Below the pieces are notes generated by a model, which did not search any database, was not told where the DNA came from, and saw only the letters and a list, made by a program, of their open reading frames with translations. DNA of 14,591 nt, from the NCBI GenBank assembly GCA_013151365.1, contig JAADIK010000166.1:3383-17973 (forward strand), written 5' to 3'. Shown one piece after another: positions 1-6,645 of the stretch; the first letter of the stretch is position 1; each line of letters begins with the position of its first letter. A program made the translations under genes and the position numbers. This stretch comes from Deltaproteobacteria bacterium. Lineage in GTDB: Bacteria; Desulfobacterota; Desulfobulbia; Desulfobulbales; Desulfobulbaceae.

Positions 1-513
1 GCGGCAGATATCCATCCGGGTAATCAGCTGCTGAAAGCCGTTCTTGTTTAACTCCTCCGCCGCCGCCGGGCCGGATGCCCGAACCGTATCCATATAGCTG
101 TGCAGCAGGCGGTAGACATCGTCCTGCCGGCGTTTGAGTTGCAGTACTTTATGGGCAAAGGCCGGCAGCCAGCGGGATTCCACCTGGACTTCTCCGGCGA
201 ATCCCATAAGACGGTTCATGCCCTCGGCCGATACGCGCAAGGACCGGTCGACCGCTTTATCCGCTTCTTTCGGCGGCATTTCCGGCTTTGTCTTTACCTG
301 TTCCGGGGGTTGCGGCGGCGGCCGGGACGCGGCCGCAACCTTTTGCCCCGCCGATATGGTCCTGCAGGCCGTTACCAGGGAATCGATTATCTCTTGCCGG
401 TCCTTGAGCCAGGCGGCCGCCGCACTTTCATCCTGCCGGGCCAAGTCCGCCAGCAGGTCCACGCCCTTGAGCAAGGTGTCGATATGGTTCCGGTCCAGCT
501 GGATGTTGTCTTT

Positions 514-730
514 CTGGGCCGCGACAAAGACGTCCTCCATGGCATGGGCCAGTTCCACCACGACCGGCAGGTCGACAATCCGCGCCGCGCCCTTGATGGA
601 ATGGGAGCGAGGCCAGGGCGTCCGGATCGGCCGGCTTGCGCTCCAGGGCGAGCAGTTTGTCCGAGAGGGCGGCGCAGTGGCTTTCCGCCTCCTGCCGGAA
701 AAGGTCCATCATGGACATGGAACTCAGGTC
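514..730 (-). repeat. Direct repeat copy A (second Hpt domain of wspE)
   Basis: This stretch matches 1004-1226 in the same orientation with three substitutions and one 6-base gap (absent here, present at 1095-1100). It encodes the N-terminal half of the second Hpt domain, from the LSSMSMMDLF block to the end of VFVAAQ. The similarity stops sharply at both ends, while the protein on either side remains only loosely similar to the other Hpt copy. Confidence 0.9.
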
Positions 731-1003
731 AGCCGGACCTTGCCGGTCGGCTTTATTTTCAGGCGCGGGGGAGGGCGGCGGCCCGGTCTGGAGATCAGGG
801 GTCCTTTCCTTGCCGGCGGCGGATTTCTTGCCCCCGCCGGCGGCCAGGTTTTTTAAATCGGCGACCAGGGTATTGATGGCCGTACTCCGGCCGGCAAGCC
901 AGGCCGTTATTTCTTCCTCGGCCACGCTGCCGATGCCGTCAAGCATGTCCATGCCTTGCAGCAGGAGGTCAATATCCTCATGCGCCAGGACCAGTTTCCC
1001 GTC

Positions 1004-1226
1004 CTGGGCCGCGACAAAGACGTCCTCCATGGCATGGGCCAGTTCCACCACGACCGGCAGGTCGACAATCCGCGCCGCGCCCTTGATGGAATGGCCGCAT
1101 GAGCGAGGCCAGGGCGTCCGGGTCGGCCGGCTTGCGCTCCAGGGCGAGCAGGTTGTCCGAGAGGGCGGCGCAGTGGCTTTCCGCCTCCTGCCGGAAAAGA
1201 TCCATCATGGACATGGAACTCAGGTC
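1004..1226 (-). repeat. Direct repeat copy B (first Hpt domain of wspE)
   Basis: This is the partner of 514-730, about 98.6% identical outside one 6-base gap and offset by 490-496 bases. It encodes the first Hpt domain from just after the wspE start to VFVAAQ. It carries the same frame break before the phosphoacceptor His as the other copy. Confidence 0.9.
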
Positions 1227-1240
1227 TTTACCCTGATCGG

Positions 1241-1939
1241 TCATGAGAGATTCCTCATCAAGGTCTTGAAAAGGGCCTGGTCGTCAAGCAGGCCGACATC
1301 ATCAATATTCGGCAGGGAGAGAATTCCCTTGGTAAAAGCAGCCCTTGAGCCGGAGACGGTAACCGGCAGCTTTTGCAGCGTCCCTTCGGCATAGCGGAAG
1401 GTCCCCCGCACCTCGGTCACCGGGAAGACGATCCGTTCACCTTCCCGGCCCGCCACGACCAGCCGTTCAGGGGAGGTATAATTTTTTTTCTCCCGGTCTT
1501 TTTTAAAGCGCTCAATGTTCAGCAGCGCTCCTATTGAAAAACAGAGCTCCAGTTTGCCGCGAATATTGACAACTCCTCTCAGGATAGCGTTGCTGCGGTG
1601 AGGAAGGCTGTGGATGATATTCATGTCAACGATTTCCTGGATGAGTTTGGCCGGCAGGGCCAGCCACTCGCCGCCGGTCCGGAAAACGAAAGCGGAGTGA
1701 ATGTTCGCCTCTTTCTCCGCCGTCGCCCTGGCCAGGACCGAGGTCCATTCCTGCCGGTAATCGTCCGGCACCGGCCGGTCCAGCAGGCGCCGGCCGGTCA
1801 GGGAATAGGTCGGGCAGTTGCGGCAATGGATTACCTCGGCCAGCTTGGGACAGCGGTCGGTCATTTTGCCCCAGACGCCGATCCTGTTCCAGCAGTCATC
1901 GATGACTACGGGCTTTTCGGTCTTCTTGTCTTCCAGCAC
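1241..1939 (-). CDS. wspD: WspD-like CheW coupling protein with N-terminal Cys module
   Basis: This 232-residue CheW-family scaffold links the receptor WspA to the kinase WspE. The CheW fold spans about residues 80-225 and includes the typical ILRGVVNIRGKLELCFS segment (beta strand with N-R-G). The first 70 residues form the WspD-type extension: CWNRIGVWG, then RCPKLAEVIHCRNCPTYS, then LLDRPVP. Its cysteines sit at residues 16, 30, 39 and 42, which could bind a metal; that is inference. The start is GTG, preceded nine bases upstream by a strong GGAGG lying inside the 3' end of wspC. The gap to wspC is five bases, and the stop overlaps the wspE start by ATGA, so translation is probably coupled. 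The extension separates it from the shorter CheW (WspB) upstream. Confidence 0.88.
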   Translation of the reverse strand: MLEDKKTEKPVVIDDCWNRIGVWGKMTDRCPKLAEVIHCRNCPTYSLTGRRLLDRPVPDDYRQEWTSVLARATAEKEANIHSAFVFRTGGEWLALPAKLIQEIVDMNIIHSLPHRSNAILRGVVNIRGKLELCFSIGALLNIERFKKDREKKNYTSPERLVVAGREGERIVFPVTEVRGTFRYAEGTLQKLPVTVSGSRAAFTKGILSLPNIDDVGLLDDQALFKTLMRNLS

Positions 1940-1944
1940 CTGGG

Positions 1945-3183
1945 CTATCCTCCTTCCTGAAGTCTTTTGGCCCGCCGCTTGTAATTCGCCGCCCCGGCAC
2001 GGTCTCCGGCCCGTTCAGCCAACAGCGCCAGCTGCTGCAAACTCTCTATATGTCCGGGGTCAAGATAAACCGCTTTGCGAAAAAGTTTCAGGGCCTCCGC
2101 CGACTGTCCCTCGCTGTCGCGGATAACGCCGAGGAGATAATACCACTTGGCCGATGGGTCGTGTTCCAGCAGATATTTTTCACTGCGCCGGGCCGCCTCC
2201 TCCAGCTTGCCCTCGTCGGCCAGTTGCCGGACCAGGCTGAATTCTTCATCTTTGCCGGCCGGCTTGGCCGCGGGCCGGCGGAAGACGGGCGTCGGTTTTC
2301 CGCCGGCCGGCAGCGATGGCTCCGGGAGACTATCTTCACCGGTGTCGTCCGGGACCTCCTCCTGCCGGGCGGCCGCGGCTGCAGCAGATTCTTTTTTATA
2401 AAAGGCGAAGGCCTTGGGGCGGGCGGCGGCAACGAACCTGTCCCCGAAAAAGAGGCCGGATTCCGCATGGCCCGTGAGGAGAAGACCGCCGGGCATGAGT
2501 ATGTGGTACAGAGTTGATATCGCCTGCTGTTGGGCCTCTTTGCTGAAATAGATCAGGACATTACGGCAGAAAACGACATCATAACGGCCCAGGCCTTCCA
2601 TAAAGGCCGGGTGCAGGATATTGCCCTTCAGAAAGTGGACTTTCTCGCGAACCGTTTTGTCAAGCTCAAAACCTTTGTCCGTCTTATGGAAAAACCGCTG
2701 CCGGAAGTCGAGGTCCCCTGAGCGGAAGGAATTCTCTCGATACACCGCCCGCCGGGCCAGGGCCAGCACCCGTTCGCTGACGTCAACTGCGTCGATGTAA
2801 AAACGTGATGGCGGCAGCCCGGCCTGCAACAGGGTCATGGCGATGGAATAGGGCTCCTCGCCGGTTGCACACGGCAGGCTCAGGATGCGGAAGACATACC
2901 GCTGCCGAAATTTATCCGCCTTCATGACATGTTCGCCGAGGAGGGTGAAGGGGATCTGGTCCCGGAAAAACCAGGTCTCCGGAATAACGACCTCCTCGAC
3001 CAGCCTCCGCAATTCCGCGGTCGAGGCCGAGAATTTTTCGGCATAGGCGTCAACCTCGGCGATCCCCAAAGCCTTCATGCGGCTGTTGACTGCCCTTTCA
3101 AAGGTTGAGTCGCCAATGGTCGAGATCTCCAAACCGATCGACCGCTCAAGGGAATCGGCTATTTTCTTTTTAGCTGATTTCAT
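1945..3183 (-). CDS. wspC: WspC-like CheR methyltransferase with C-terminal TPR
   Basis: S-adenosylmethionine-dependent methyltransferase that methylates glutamates of the WspA receptor and sets its activity. An N-terminal CheR helical domain spans about residues 1-75 and contains VVIPETWFFRD. The SAM-binding domain spans about 95-265 with CATGEEPYSIAM (105-116), the acidic strand DAVDVSE and FCRNVLIYFS (205-214). A low-complexity Ala/Pro/Glu linker covers about 265-312. TPR-like helices follow at about 315-412 (WYYLLGVIRDSEGQ, ALKLFRKAVYLDPGH). A TPR tail is characteristic of WspC and of CheR proteins from alternative chemosensory systems. I chose the start at 3183 because MKSAKKKIADSLERSIGL matches where family members begin, but its ribosome site is poor. 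An in-frame ATG at 3276 would add 31 residues (443 aa total) and cannot be excluded. Confidence 0.9.
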   Translation of the reverse strand: MKSAKKKIADSLERSIGLEISTIGDSTFERAVNSRMKALGIAEVDAYAEKFSASTAELRRLVEEVVIPETWFFRDQIPFTLLGEHVMKADKFRQRYVFRILSLPCATGEEPYSIAMTLLQAGLPPSRFYIDAVDVSERVLALARRAVYRENSFRSGDLDFRQRFFHKTDKGFELDKTVREKVHFLKGNILHPAFMEGLGRYDVVFCRNVLIYFSKEAQQQAISTLYHILMPGGLLLTGHAESGLFFGDRFVAAARPKAFAFYKKESAAAAAARQEEVPDDTGEDSLPEPSLPAGGKPTPVFRRPAAKPAGKDEEFSLVRQLADEGKLEEAARRSEKYLLEHDPSAKWYYLLGVIRDSEGQSAEALKLFRKAVYLDPGHIESLQQLALLAERAGDRAGAANYKRRAKRLQEGG

Positions 3184-3312
3184 GTGAACACGGTTGATAC
3201 AATCTTGCCGGACCGCCGGTGTCCGGGGTGAAAAAAAACAGGTATCTTCATACCCCGGGGTAAATTTGTCCATCATGGGATTGAGTTGAAAATGAGCACG
3301 GCCCTTACCTGG
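3184..3312 (-). other. wspB-wspC junction with inverted repeats and A8 tract
   Basis: Between wspB and the preferred wspC start lie 129 bases. They hold a self-complementary TACCCCGGGGTA at 3251-3262, a hairpin CCGGAC/GTCCGG at 3208-3213 and 3221-3226, and a run of eight A at 3231-3238. All of it except 3277-3312 would be coding if wspC starts at 3276. I see no convincing promoter or terminator. Confidence 0.4.
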
Positions 3313-3762
3313 TCACTCCTTGAAAAGTTCGCGGACAATATCTTCCGGAATGATGCCCTGCAGGTCGAATTTTTGTATTATTTCGTCGTTGCCGGCTCCG
3401 GCGGCCGACGAATTCAAGGCCTCGTCAATCAGGATTCCCGACGACCCGAGATCCGTATGGCCGCTCTTGATGACATCGGTAACCCGTTCGGCTATTAGGC
3501 CGACCAGTTTCTTCCGGCCGGCGGCCAGGGGATAGCGCACCAGGATAATACGGGTGCTGTATAAATGTTTGCAGGGTGTGCCGTCGGCAAGAGCGCAGAG
3601 GTCAAAGACCGGCACCGGCTCGCCGCGGTAGTTGATAATCCCGGCCACGTAGGCCGGGGCCGCCGTGATTTTTTTCGGGATGACGAGAGGAATGATCTCG
3701 ACCACGTCCCGCGAATCCAGGGCATAGCGACCATCGCTGGTCTCGAAAAGCAGAAGCAGCAT
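3313..3762 (-). CDS. wspB: WspB-like CheW coupling protein
   Basis: A 149-residue, single-domain CheW adaptor, about the usual family length. It should sit in the cytoplasmic signalling array and join receptor to kinase. Seen in the sequence: LFETSDGRYALDSRDVVEII at the N terminus, then VAGIINYRGEPVPVFDL, the diagnostic N-Y-R-G strand of CheW, and an RIILVR strand. The gene begins 15 bases after the wspA stop with a GGAG ribosome site five bases before ATG. A Wsp operon carries two CheW-like proteins, and this is the short one next to the receptor gene, as in Pseudomonas. Confidence 0.87.
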   Translation of the reverse strand: MLLLLFETSDGRYALDSRDVVEIIPLVIPKKITAAPAYVAGIINYRGEPVPVFDLCALADGTPCKHLYSTRIILVRYPLAAGRKKLVGLIAERVTDVIKSGHTDLGSSGILIDEALNSSAAGAGNDEIIQKFDLQGIIPEDIVRELFKE

Positions 3763-3777
3763 CTCGTCTCCGGCCGG

Positions 3778-5418
3778 TTATGCCACCTTGAAGCGGGAAA
3801 TAGCCTTTTGCAGACTCTGGGCGGCCTGCTGCAGTCGTTCAATGGTCAGGTTCATCTGGCCGATAGATTCCGCCGACTGCTGGGCCGCGCTGTTCAGCTG
3901 GTTGGTGGCGTCGCTGATTTGTCTCGCCCCCAGTGACTGGGCCTCAATGCCTTCGCTGATCACTTTCACCTGAGGTCTGAGTACCTGGACCTGCTCGATA
4001 ACTCCTTGCAGCCGTTCGCCGCCGTCACGGATGTCCGTGACGCTGACGCGTACATCTTTCGCGAATTTGTCAATGCCCATCACTGCCGAGGAAACGGCGG
4101 ACTGCACCCCCTGGACCATCTGTTCAATATCATAGGTGGCGACGGCGGTCTGATCCGCCAGCCGGCGGATCTCCATGGCCACTACGGAAAACCCGCTGCC
4201 GTACTCGCCGGCCTTTTCCGCTTCGATCGCGGCATTCAGGGAGAGCAGGTTGGTCTGATCGGCCAACTTGTTAATGGTTTTTACCACCCCGGCGATATCG
4301 CCGGCCTTCTCGCTCAGAACCGACAACTTATCGACAATCGCGCCGGTCGCCTCCTCCATCCGCACCATGGTCCGGTCAATGTGCTCCAGACCGGCATGGC
4401 CATCTTCAGCGGCAAAGGCGGCATTTCTGGTCAGGCTGTTTACCCGCTTCATGGTGGTCATTAAATTCGCCGAAGTGGCGGCAATCTGGTTGGTTGAGGC
4501 CGCAATTTCGCTGGCGGTGGCCGCATGTTCATTGGCGGTCGCTTCCTGTTGCCTGCTGCTGGCCGCGATCTCGGTTATGGAACTGGTGACCTGGATTCCG
4601 GCCCGTTGAATCTGGGCGATCAACTCTTCAAGATAACCTGCCATCCGGTTGAAGCCGTCAATCAGGATGCCGAACTCATTTTGGGCGTCATAGTCAAGTT
4701 TTTGCGTCAGGTCGCCCTGCATCATGATATCCAGGGCCTTCCGCATCCGGACCAGGGGCTCGTCTATGCTGCGCATCAGAAAGAAACCGGCAACGAGGGA
4801 GATAATGACGCCGATCAGAATGGTGGCGGCAAAGGCCGCCTGTGAAAGAACGAATCGTCTTTCAGCCCGGTTGTATTCGTTTCTGATCCCCGTGATTCTC
4901 CCCGCGATCAACGAGTTGATTTCTTTTTCAAAATTTTTCTGGAATGGTTCCAGGCGATTGGCGAATAAGTCATCCAGCTTGTTTGTATCATTTTGTTGCA
5001 GGACCGTAAGCAGTGTGCCGGTCAGGGCCTTGGCCTTGATCATCAGGGGCCGGGCGCTTAGGAGCCACTTGTTGTTCCCCTGCCGGTTGTTTTCACTGCC
5101 GGCCAGCAGCTCGTCAATATTTTTGTCCAGGAGTGTCTTGGTCATCGCAACCTTGGCGGCCGCCTGTTTCGTGGTTATCTGCTCGTACAGCACTCTTTCC
5201 GCGGTGCCGGCCACTGAGAATTTGAACAGTTCATTGATCTTCCGCAGTTCCTCCATGGGCTTGACATGGTTTTCATAGACCGTGGACAACGATTGCTTCG
5301 TATCCCGCATGCCGAGGAGACCGCCGGTTCCCGACACGACAATAAACAACAGCAGGCAAAAGACAAAACCGAGCAGGCGCCATCGAACACTTAAATTTCT
5401 GATAAAATGAGTCGCCAT
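3778..5418 (-). CDS. wspA: WspA-like methyl-accepting chemotaxis receptor
   Basis: A 546-residue inner-membrane receptor that feeds the Wsp kinase. Layout: a short cytoplasmic N terminus; membrane segment 1 at about residues 15-37; a helical periplasmic sensor at about 38-190, probably a four-helix bundle; membrane segment 2 at about 191-215; a HAMP domain at about 216-269; and a long coiled-coil signalling domain to the end. The hairpin tip is LADQTNLLSLNAAIEAEKAG (385-404), followed by FSVVAMEIRRLADQTAVATY. The continuation ATYDIEQMVQGVQSAV with MGIDKF resembles WspA more than flagellar receptors. No NWETF-type CheR docking tail is present. ATG at 5418 has an AAGGGGA ribosome site. It is the first gene of the operon, 15 bases from wspB. 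The stimulus is unknown; in Pseudomonas, WspA responds to surface contact. Confidence 0.9.
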   Translation of the reverse strand: MATHFIRNLSVRWRLLGFVFCLLLFIVVSGTGGLLGMRDTKQSLSTVYENHVKPMEELRKINELFKFSVAGTAERVLYEQITTKQAAAKVAMTKTLLDKNIDELLAGSENNRQGNNKWLLSARPLMIKAKALTGTLLTVLQQNDTNKLDDLFANRLEPFQKNFEKEINSLIAGRITGIRNEYNRAERRFVLSQAAFAATILIGVIISLVAGFFLMRSIDEPLVRMRKALDIMMQGDLTQKLDYDAQNEFGILIDGFNRMAGYLEELIAQIQRAGIQVTSSITEIAASSRQQEATANEHAATASEIAASTNQIAATSANLMTTMKRVNSLTRNAAFAAEDGHAGLEHIDRTMVRMEEATGAIVDKLSVLSEKAGDIAGVVKTINKLADQTNLLSLNAAIEAEKAGEYGSGFSVVAMEIRRLADQTAVATYDIEQMVQGVQSAVSSAVMGIDKFAKDVRVSVTDIRDGGERLQGVIEQVQVLRPQVKVISEGIEAQSLGARQISDATNQLNSAAQQSAESIGQMNLTIERLQQAAQSLQKAISRFKVA

Positions 5419-5599
5419 TGTTTCCCCTTTTCAATAAAGTTAAATGGATGCGGCGGAATCGGCAAAAAAACCGTTTCTGGACGGACACTACCAAGCGGGG
5501 GAAGTAAGGTCACGTCTTCCCGGCCGGTATGTTGTCATCCTGTCCGGAGCCTTTGCGGACAATGTGTTGACCGATAGTATGAGGGTGGGTTGCAGTTTT

Positions 5600-5641
5600 A
5601 AGGTTTGCCGGGGAGCGACAGTCAAAGTCGACGGCAACCTT
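5600..5641 (-). promoter_or_regulatory. Long stem-loop in the wspA leader
   Basis: The arms AAGGTTTGCCG (5600-5610) and CGGCAACCTT (5632-5641) are complementary apart from one bulged T. An inner CGAC/GTCG hairpin lies at 5616-5619 and 5627-5630. No T-run follows on either strand, so it is not a simple terminator. If the candidate promoter is right, the stem-loop sits within the first 50 bases of the wspA transcript and could act on mRNA stability or elongation. The rest of 5419-5754 contains no gene I can support. Confidence 0.5.
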
Positions 5642-5655
5642 CCCCATATTTCCCT

Positions 5656-5684
5656 ATCATACCAATTATCTCTATCGCAAACAA
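5656..5684 (-). promoter_or_regulatory. Candidate sigma-70 promoter of the wsp operon
   Basis: Read on the minus strand: TTGTTT at 5684-5679, a 17-base spacer, and TATGAT at 5661-5656. The -10 box is good and the -35 weak. Transcription would start near 5648, giving a leader of about 230 bases before the wspA ATG. Confidence 0.4.
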
Positions 5685-5868
5685 ATTTTTAAAGCACGGA
5701 TAACATATTTTTAACCCGAGCCCGTTCTCGGGCGCCCCGCATGGCTGCACGGTAATGAACTTGCCGCCGCCCCGGGATAGAGTTATCCTGTCAAGGGAGG
5801 CAGGGACTTGGGCTCCGCCCCTGGGCGAATCATCAGGGGCAAAATCTATTGCGGTCAAAAAGAAAAGC

Positions 5869-6489
5869 ATGATAGAAAAAGAGGAACTATTCAATAGTGT
5901 CAGCCACCTCGTTGGCGCGGCGGCGGCGCTTGCCGGGCTGGTGGTCCTGGTGGTCCTGGCGTCGCTGCGGCGCGACCCGTGGGAGATTGTCAGTTTCAGC
6001 ATCTACGGGACCTCCCTCGTCCTGCTGTTTACCTTTTCAACTCTGTATCACGGCTTGCGCGGCCGGGCCAAAAAAATTTTTCGCCAGCTTGACCATCTCT
6101 CGATTTACCTCCTGATTGCCGGAACCTATACCCCTTTCACCCTGGTTACTCTTCGGGGGGACTGGGGGTGGTCGATATTCGGCGTCATCTGGGGCCTGGC
6201 GGTCCTGGGAATGATTGTGGATTCGTTGCCGCAAAAGGGCCGGCGTCTCCTGCCCATTGTGATTTATCTCCTGATGGGCTGGCTCGTCTTGATTGCCATC
6301 CGCCCCCTGTTGCGGGCCTTGCCGCCGGCCGGTTTTGCCGGCCTCCTGCTGGGCGGAGTTCTGTATACGGTCGGCGTGATTTTTTACGTCCTGGATAAAC
6401 GGGTGCGCTGTTTCCACGGCATCTGGCATCTGTTCGTCCTGGGGGGAGCGGTCAGCCACTATTTTACCGTGCTCTTTTATGTGAAGTGA
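5869..6489 (+). CDS. Hemolysin III / YqfA family membrane protein
   Basis: A predicted seven-helix inner-membrane protein of 206 residues from the PAQR superfamily, related to Bacillus hemolysin III and E. coli YqfA. The true role of bacterial members is unsettled; the hemolysin name comes from early assays, and some members affect membrane lipid balance. Seen: STLYHGLRGRAKKIFRQLDH after the second helix, AGTYTPFTL, and the C-terminal HGIWHLFVLGGAVSH. The conserved S-x3-H, D-H and H-x3-H residues form the metal site known for the superfamily. I chose ATG at 5869 because MIEKEELFNSVSHLVGA matches the usual N terminus. An upstream ATG at 5755 would add 38 polar, Pro-rich residues without family resemblance. 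The ribosome site is weak for both. It is a single-gene unit, divergent from wspA and convergent with glnA. Confidence 0.88.
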   Translation: MIEKEELFNSVSHLVGAAAALAGLVVLVVLASLRRDPWEIVSFSIYGTSLVLLFTFSTLYHGLRGRAKKIFRQLDHLSIYLLIAGTYTPFTLVTLRGDWGWSIFGVIWGLAVLGMIVDSLPQKGRRLLPIVIYLLMGWLVLIAIRPLLRALPPAGFAGLLLGGVLYTVGVIFYVLDKRVRCFHGIWHLFVLGGAVSHYFTVLFYVK

Positions 6490-6515
6490 GCCGGAACCGG
6501 CCGGGACGGACACAC

Positions 6516-6553
6516 AAAAAACCCGCTGTCTCCTTCGAGACAGCGGGTTTTTT
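6516..6553. terminator. Bidirectional rho-independent terminator
   Basis: A perfect stem of about 17 pairs: AAAAA plus ACCCGCTGTCTC (6516-6532), loop CTTC (6533-6536), then GAGACAGCGGGT plus TTTTT (6537-6553). It has an A-run on the left and a T-run on the right, so it can stop transcripts from both sides. It lies between the convergent hemolysin III gene and glnA. Confidence 0.93.
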
Positions 6554-6572
6554 TTACATCTGAACCCGTGAA

Positions 6573-6584
6573 CGTTCGCGAACG
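6573..6584. repeat. 12-base palindrome CGTTCGCGAACG downstream of glnA
   Basis: A perfect 12-base palindrome between the terminator and the glnA stop. It could be a protein-binding site or a secondary RNA hairpin in the glnA 3' end. No function can be assigned. Confidence 0.4.
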
Positions 6585-6645
6585 GTGCTGATGCCGGCCG
6601 TCACGGATTCAGATTACAGATTTTCCGGCAGAGGGTCGGCCGGAG

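Larger units (their letters stand above)
1..1244 (-). pseudogene. wspE: WspE-like CheA-type hybrid kinase, N-terminal part, frameshifted twice, cut by left edge
   Basis: In the Wsp pathway this cytoplasmic kinase phosphorylates the diguanylate cyclase WspR and the methylesterase WspF. The start ATG at 1244 overlaps the wspD stop (ATGA). The reading passes through three frames. The first covers 1244 to about 1095 and gives LSSMSMMDLFRQEAESHC. The second covers about 1093 to 605 and gives HSIKGAARIVDLPVVVELAH, then a linker, then a second LSSMSMMDLFRQ block. The third runs from 603 to the left edge, starting again at HSIKGAARIVD and ending in a P3-like dimerisation stretch (SLRVSAEGMNRLMGFAGEV). 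The gene therefore encodes two tandem Hpt domains, an Ala/Pro/Lys linker and the start of the dimerisation/kinase part. Each frame change falls directly before the histidine of HSIKG: one odd base at 1094 and one at 604. Compared with the RAAHSIKG expected in this family, residues also seem to be missing there. As written, no full kinase can be made. A consensus error at repeated sequence is a real alternative. Confidence 0.8.

Noticed and set aside
100..876. 258-codon open frame on the plus strand opposite wspE.
   Set aside because: It lies antisense to clear CheA/Hpt coding sequence, is Arg/Gly/Pro-rich, resembles no family, and arises from high GC in the third position of the true gene.
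514..1226. The long direct repeats as ends of a mobile element.
   Set aside because: Both copies are coding Hpt sequence inside one gene, with no transposase or inverted ends between them.
5536..5610. Possible c-di-GMP-I (GEMM) riboswitch upstream of wspA: GGCAAACC and CGCAAAGGCTCCGG on the minus strand resemble its conserved blocks.
   Set aside because: The two blocks are more than 40 bases apart without the short GNRA hairpin the class requires, GGCAAACC is tied up in another stem, and the 3' GGTAGCGGGGTTACC-like half is missing. Probably chance; an Rfam scan would settle it.
5444..5692. 82-codon plus-strand open frame in the gap between wspA and the hemolysin III gene.
   Set aside because: No ribosome site, no domain, and it crosses the stem-loop and the likely wspA promoter; more probably leader DNA.
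5715..5732. Hairpin CCCGAG/CTCGGG as a terminator between the divergent genes.
   Set aside because: The stem is six pairs and no T-run follows on either strand; neither flanking gene ends here.
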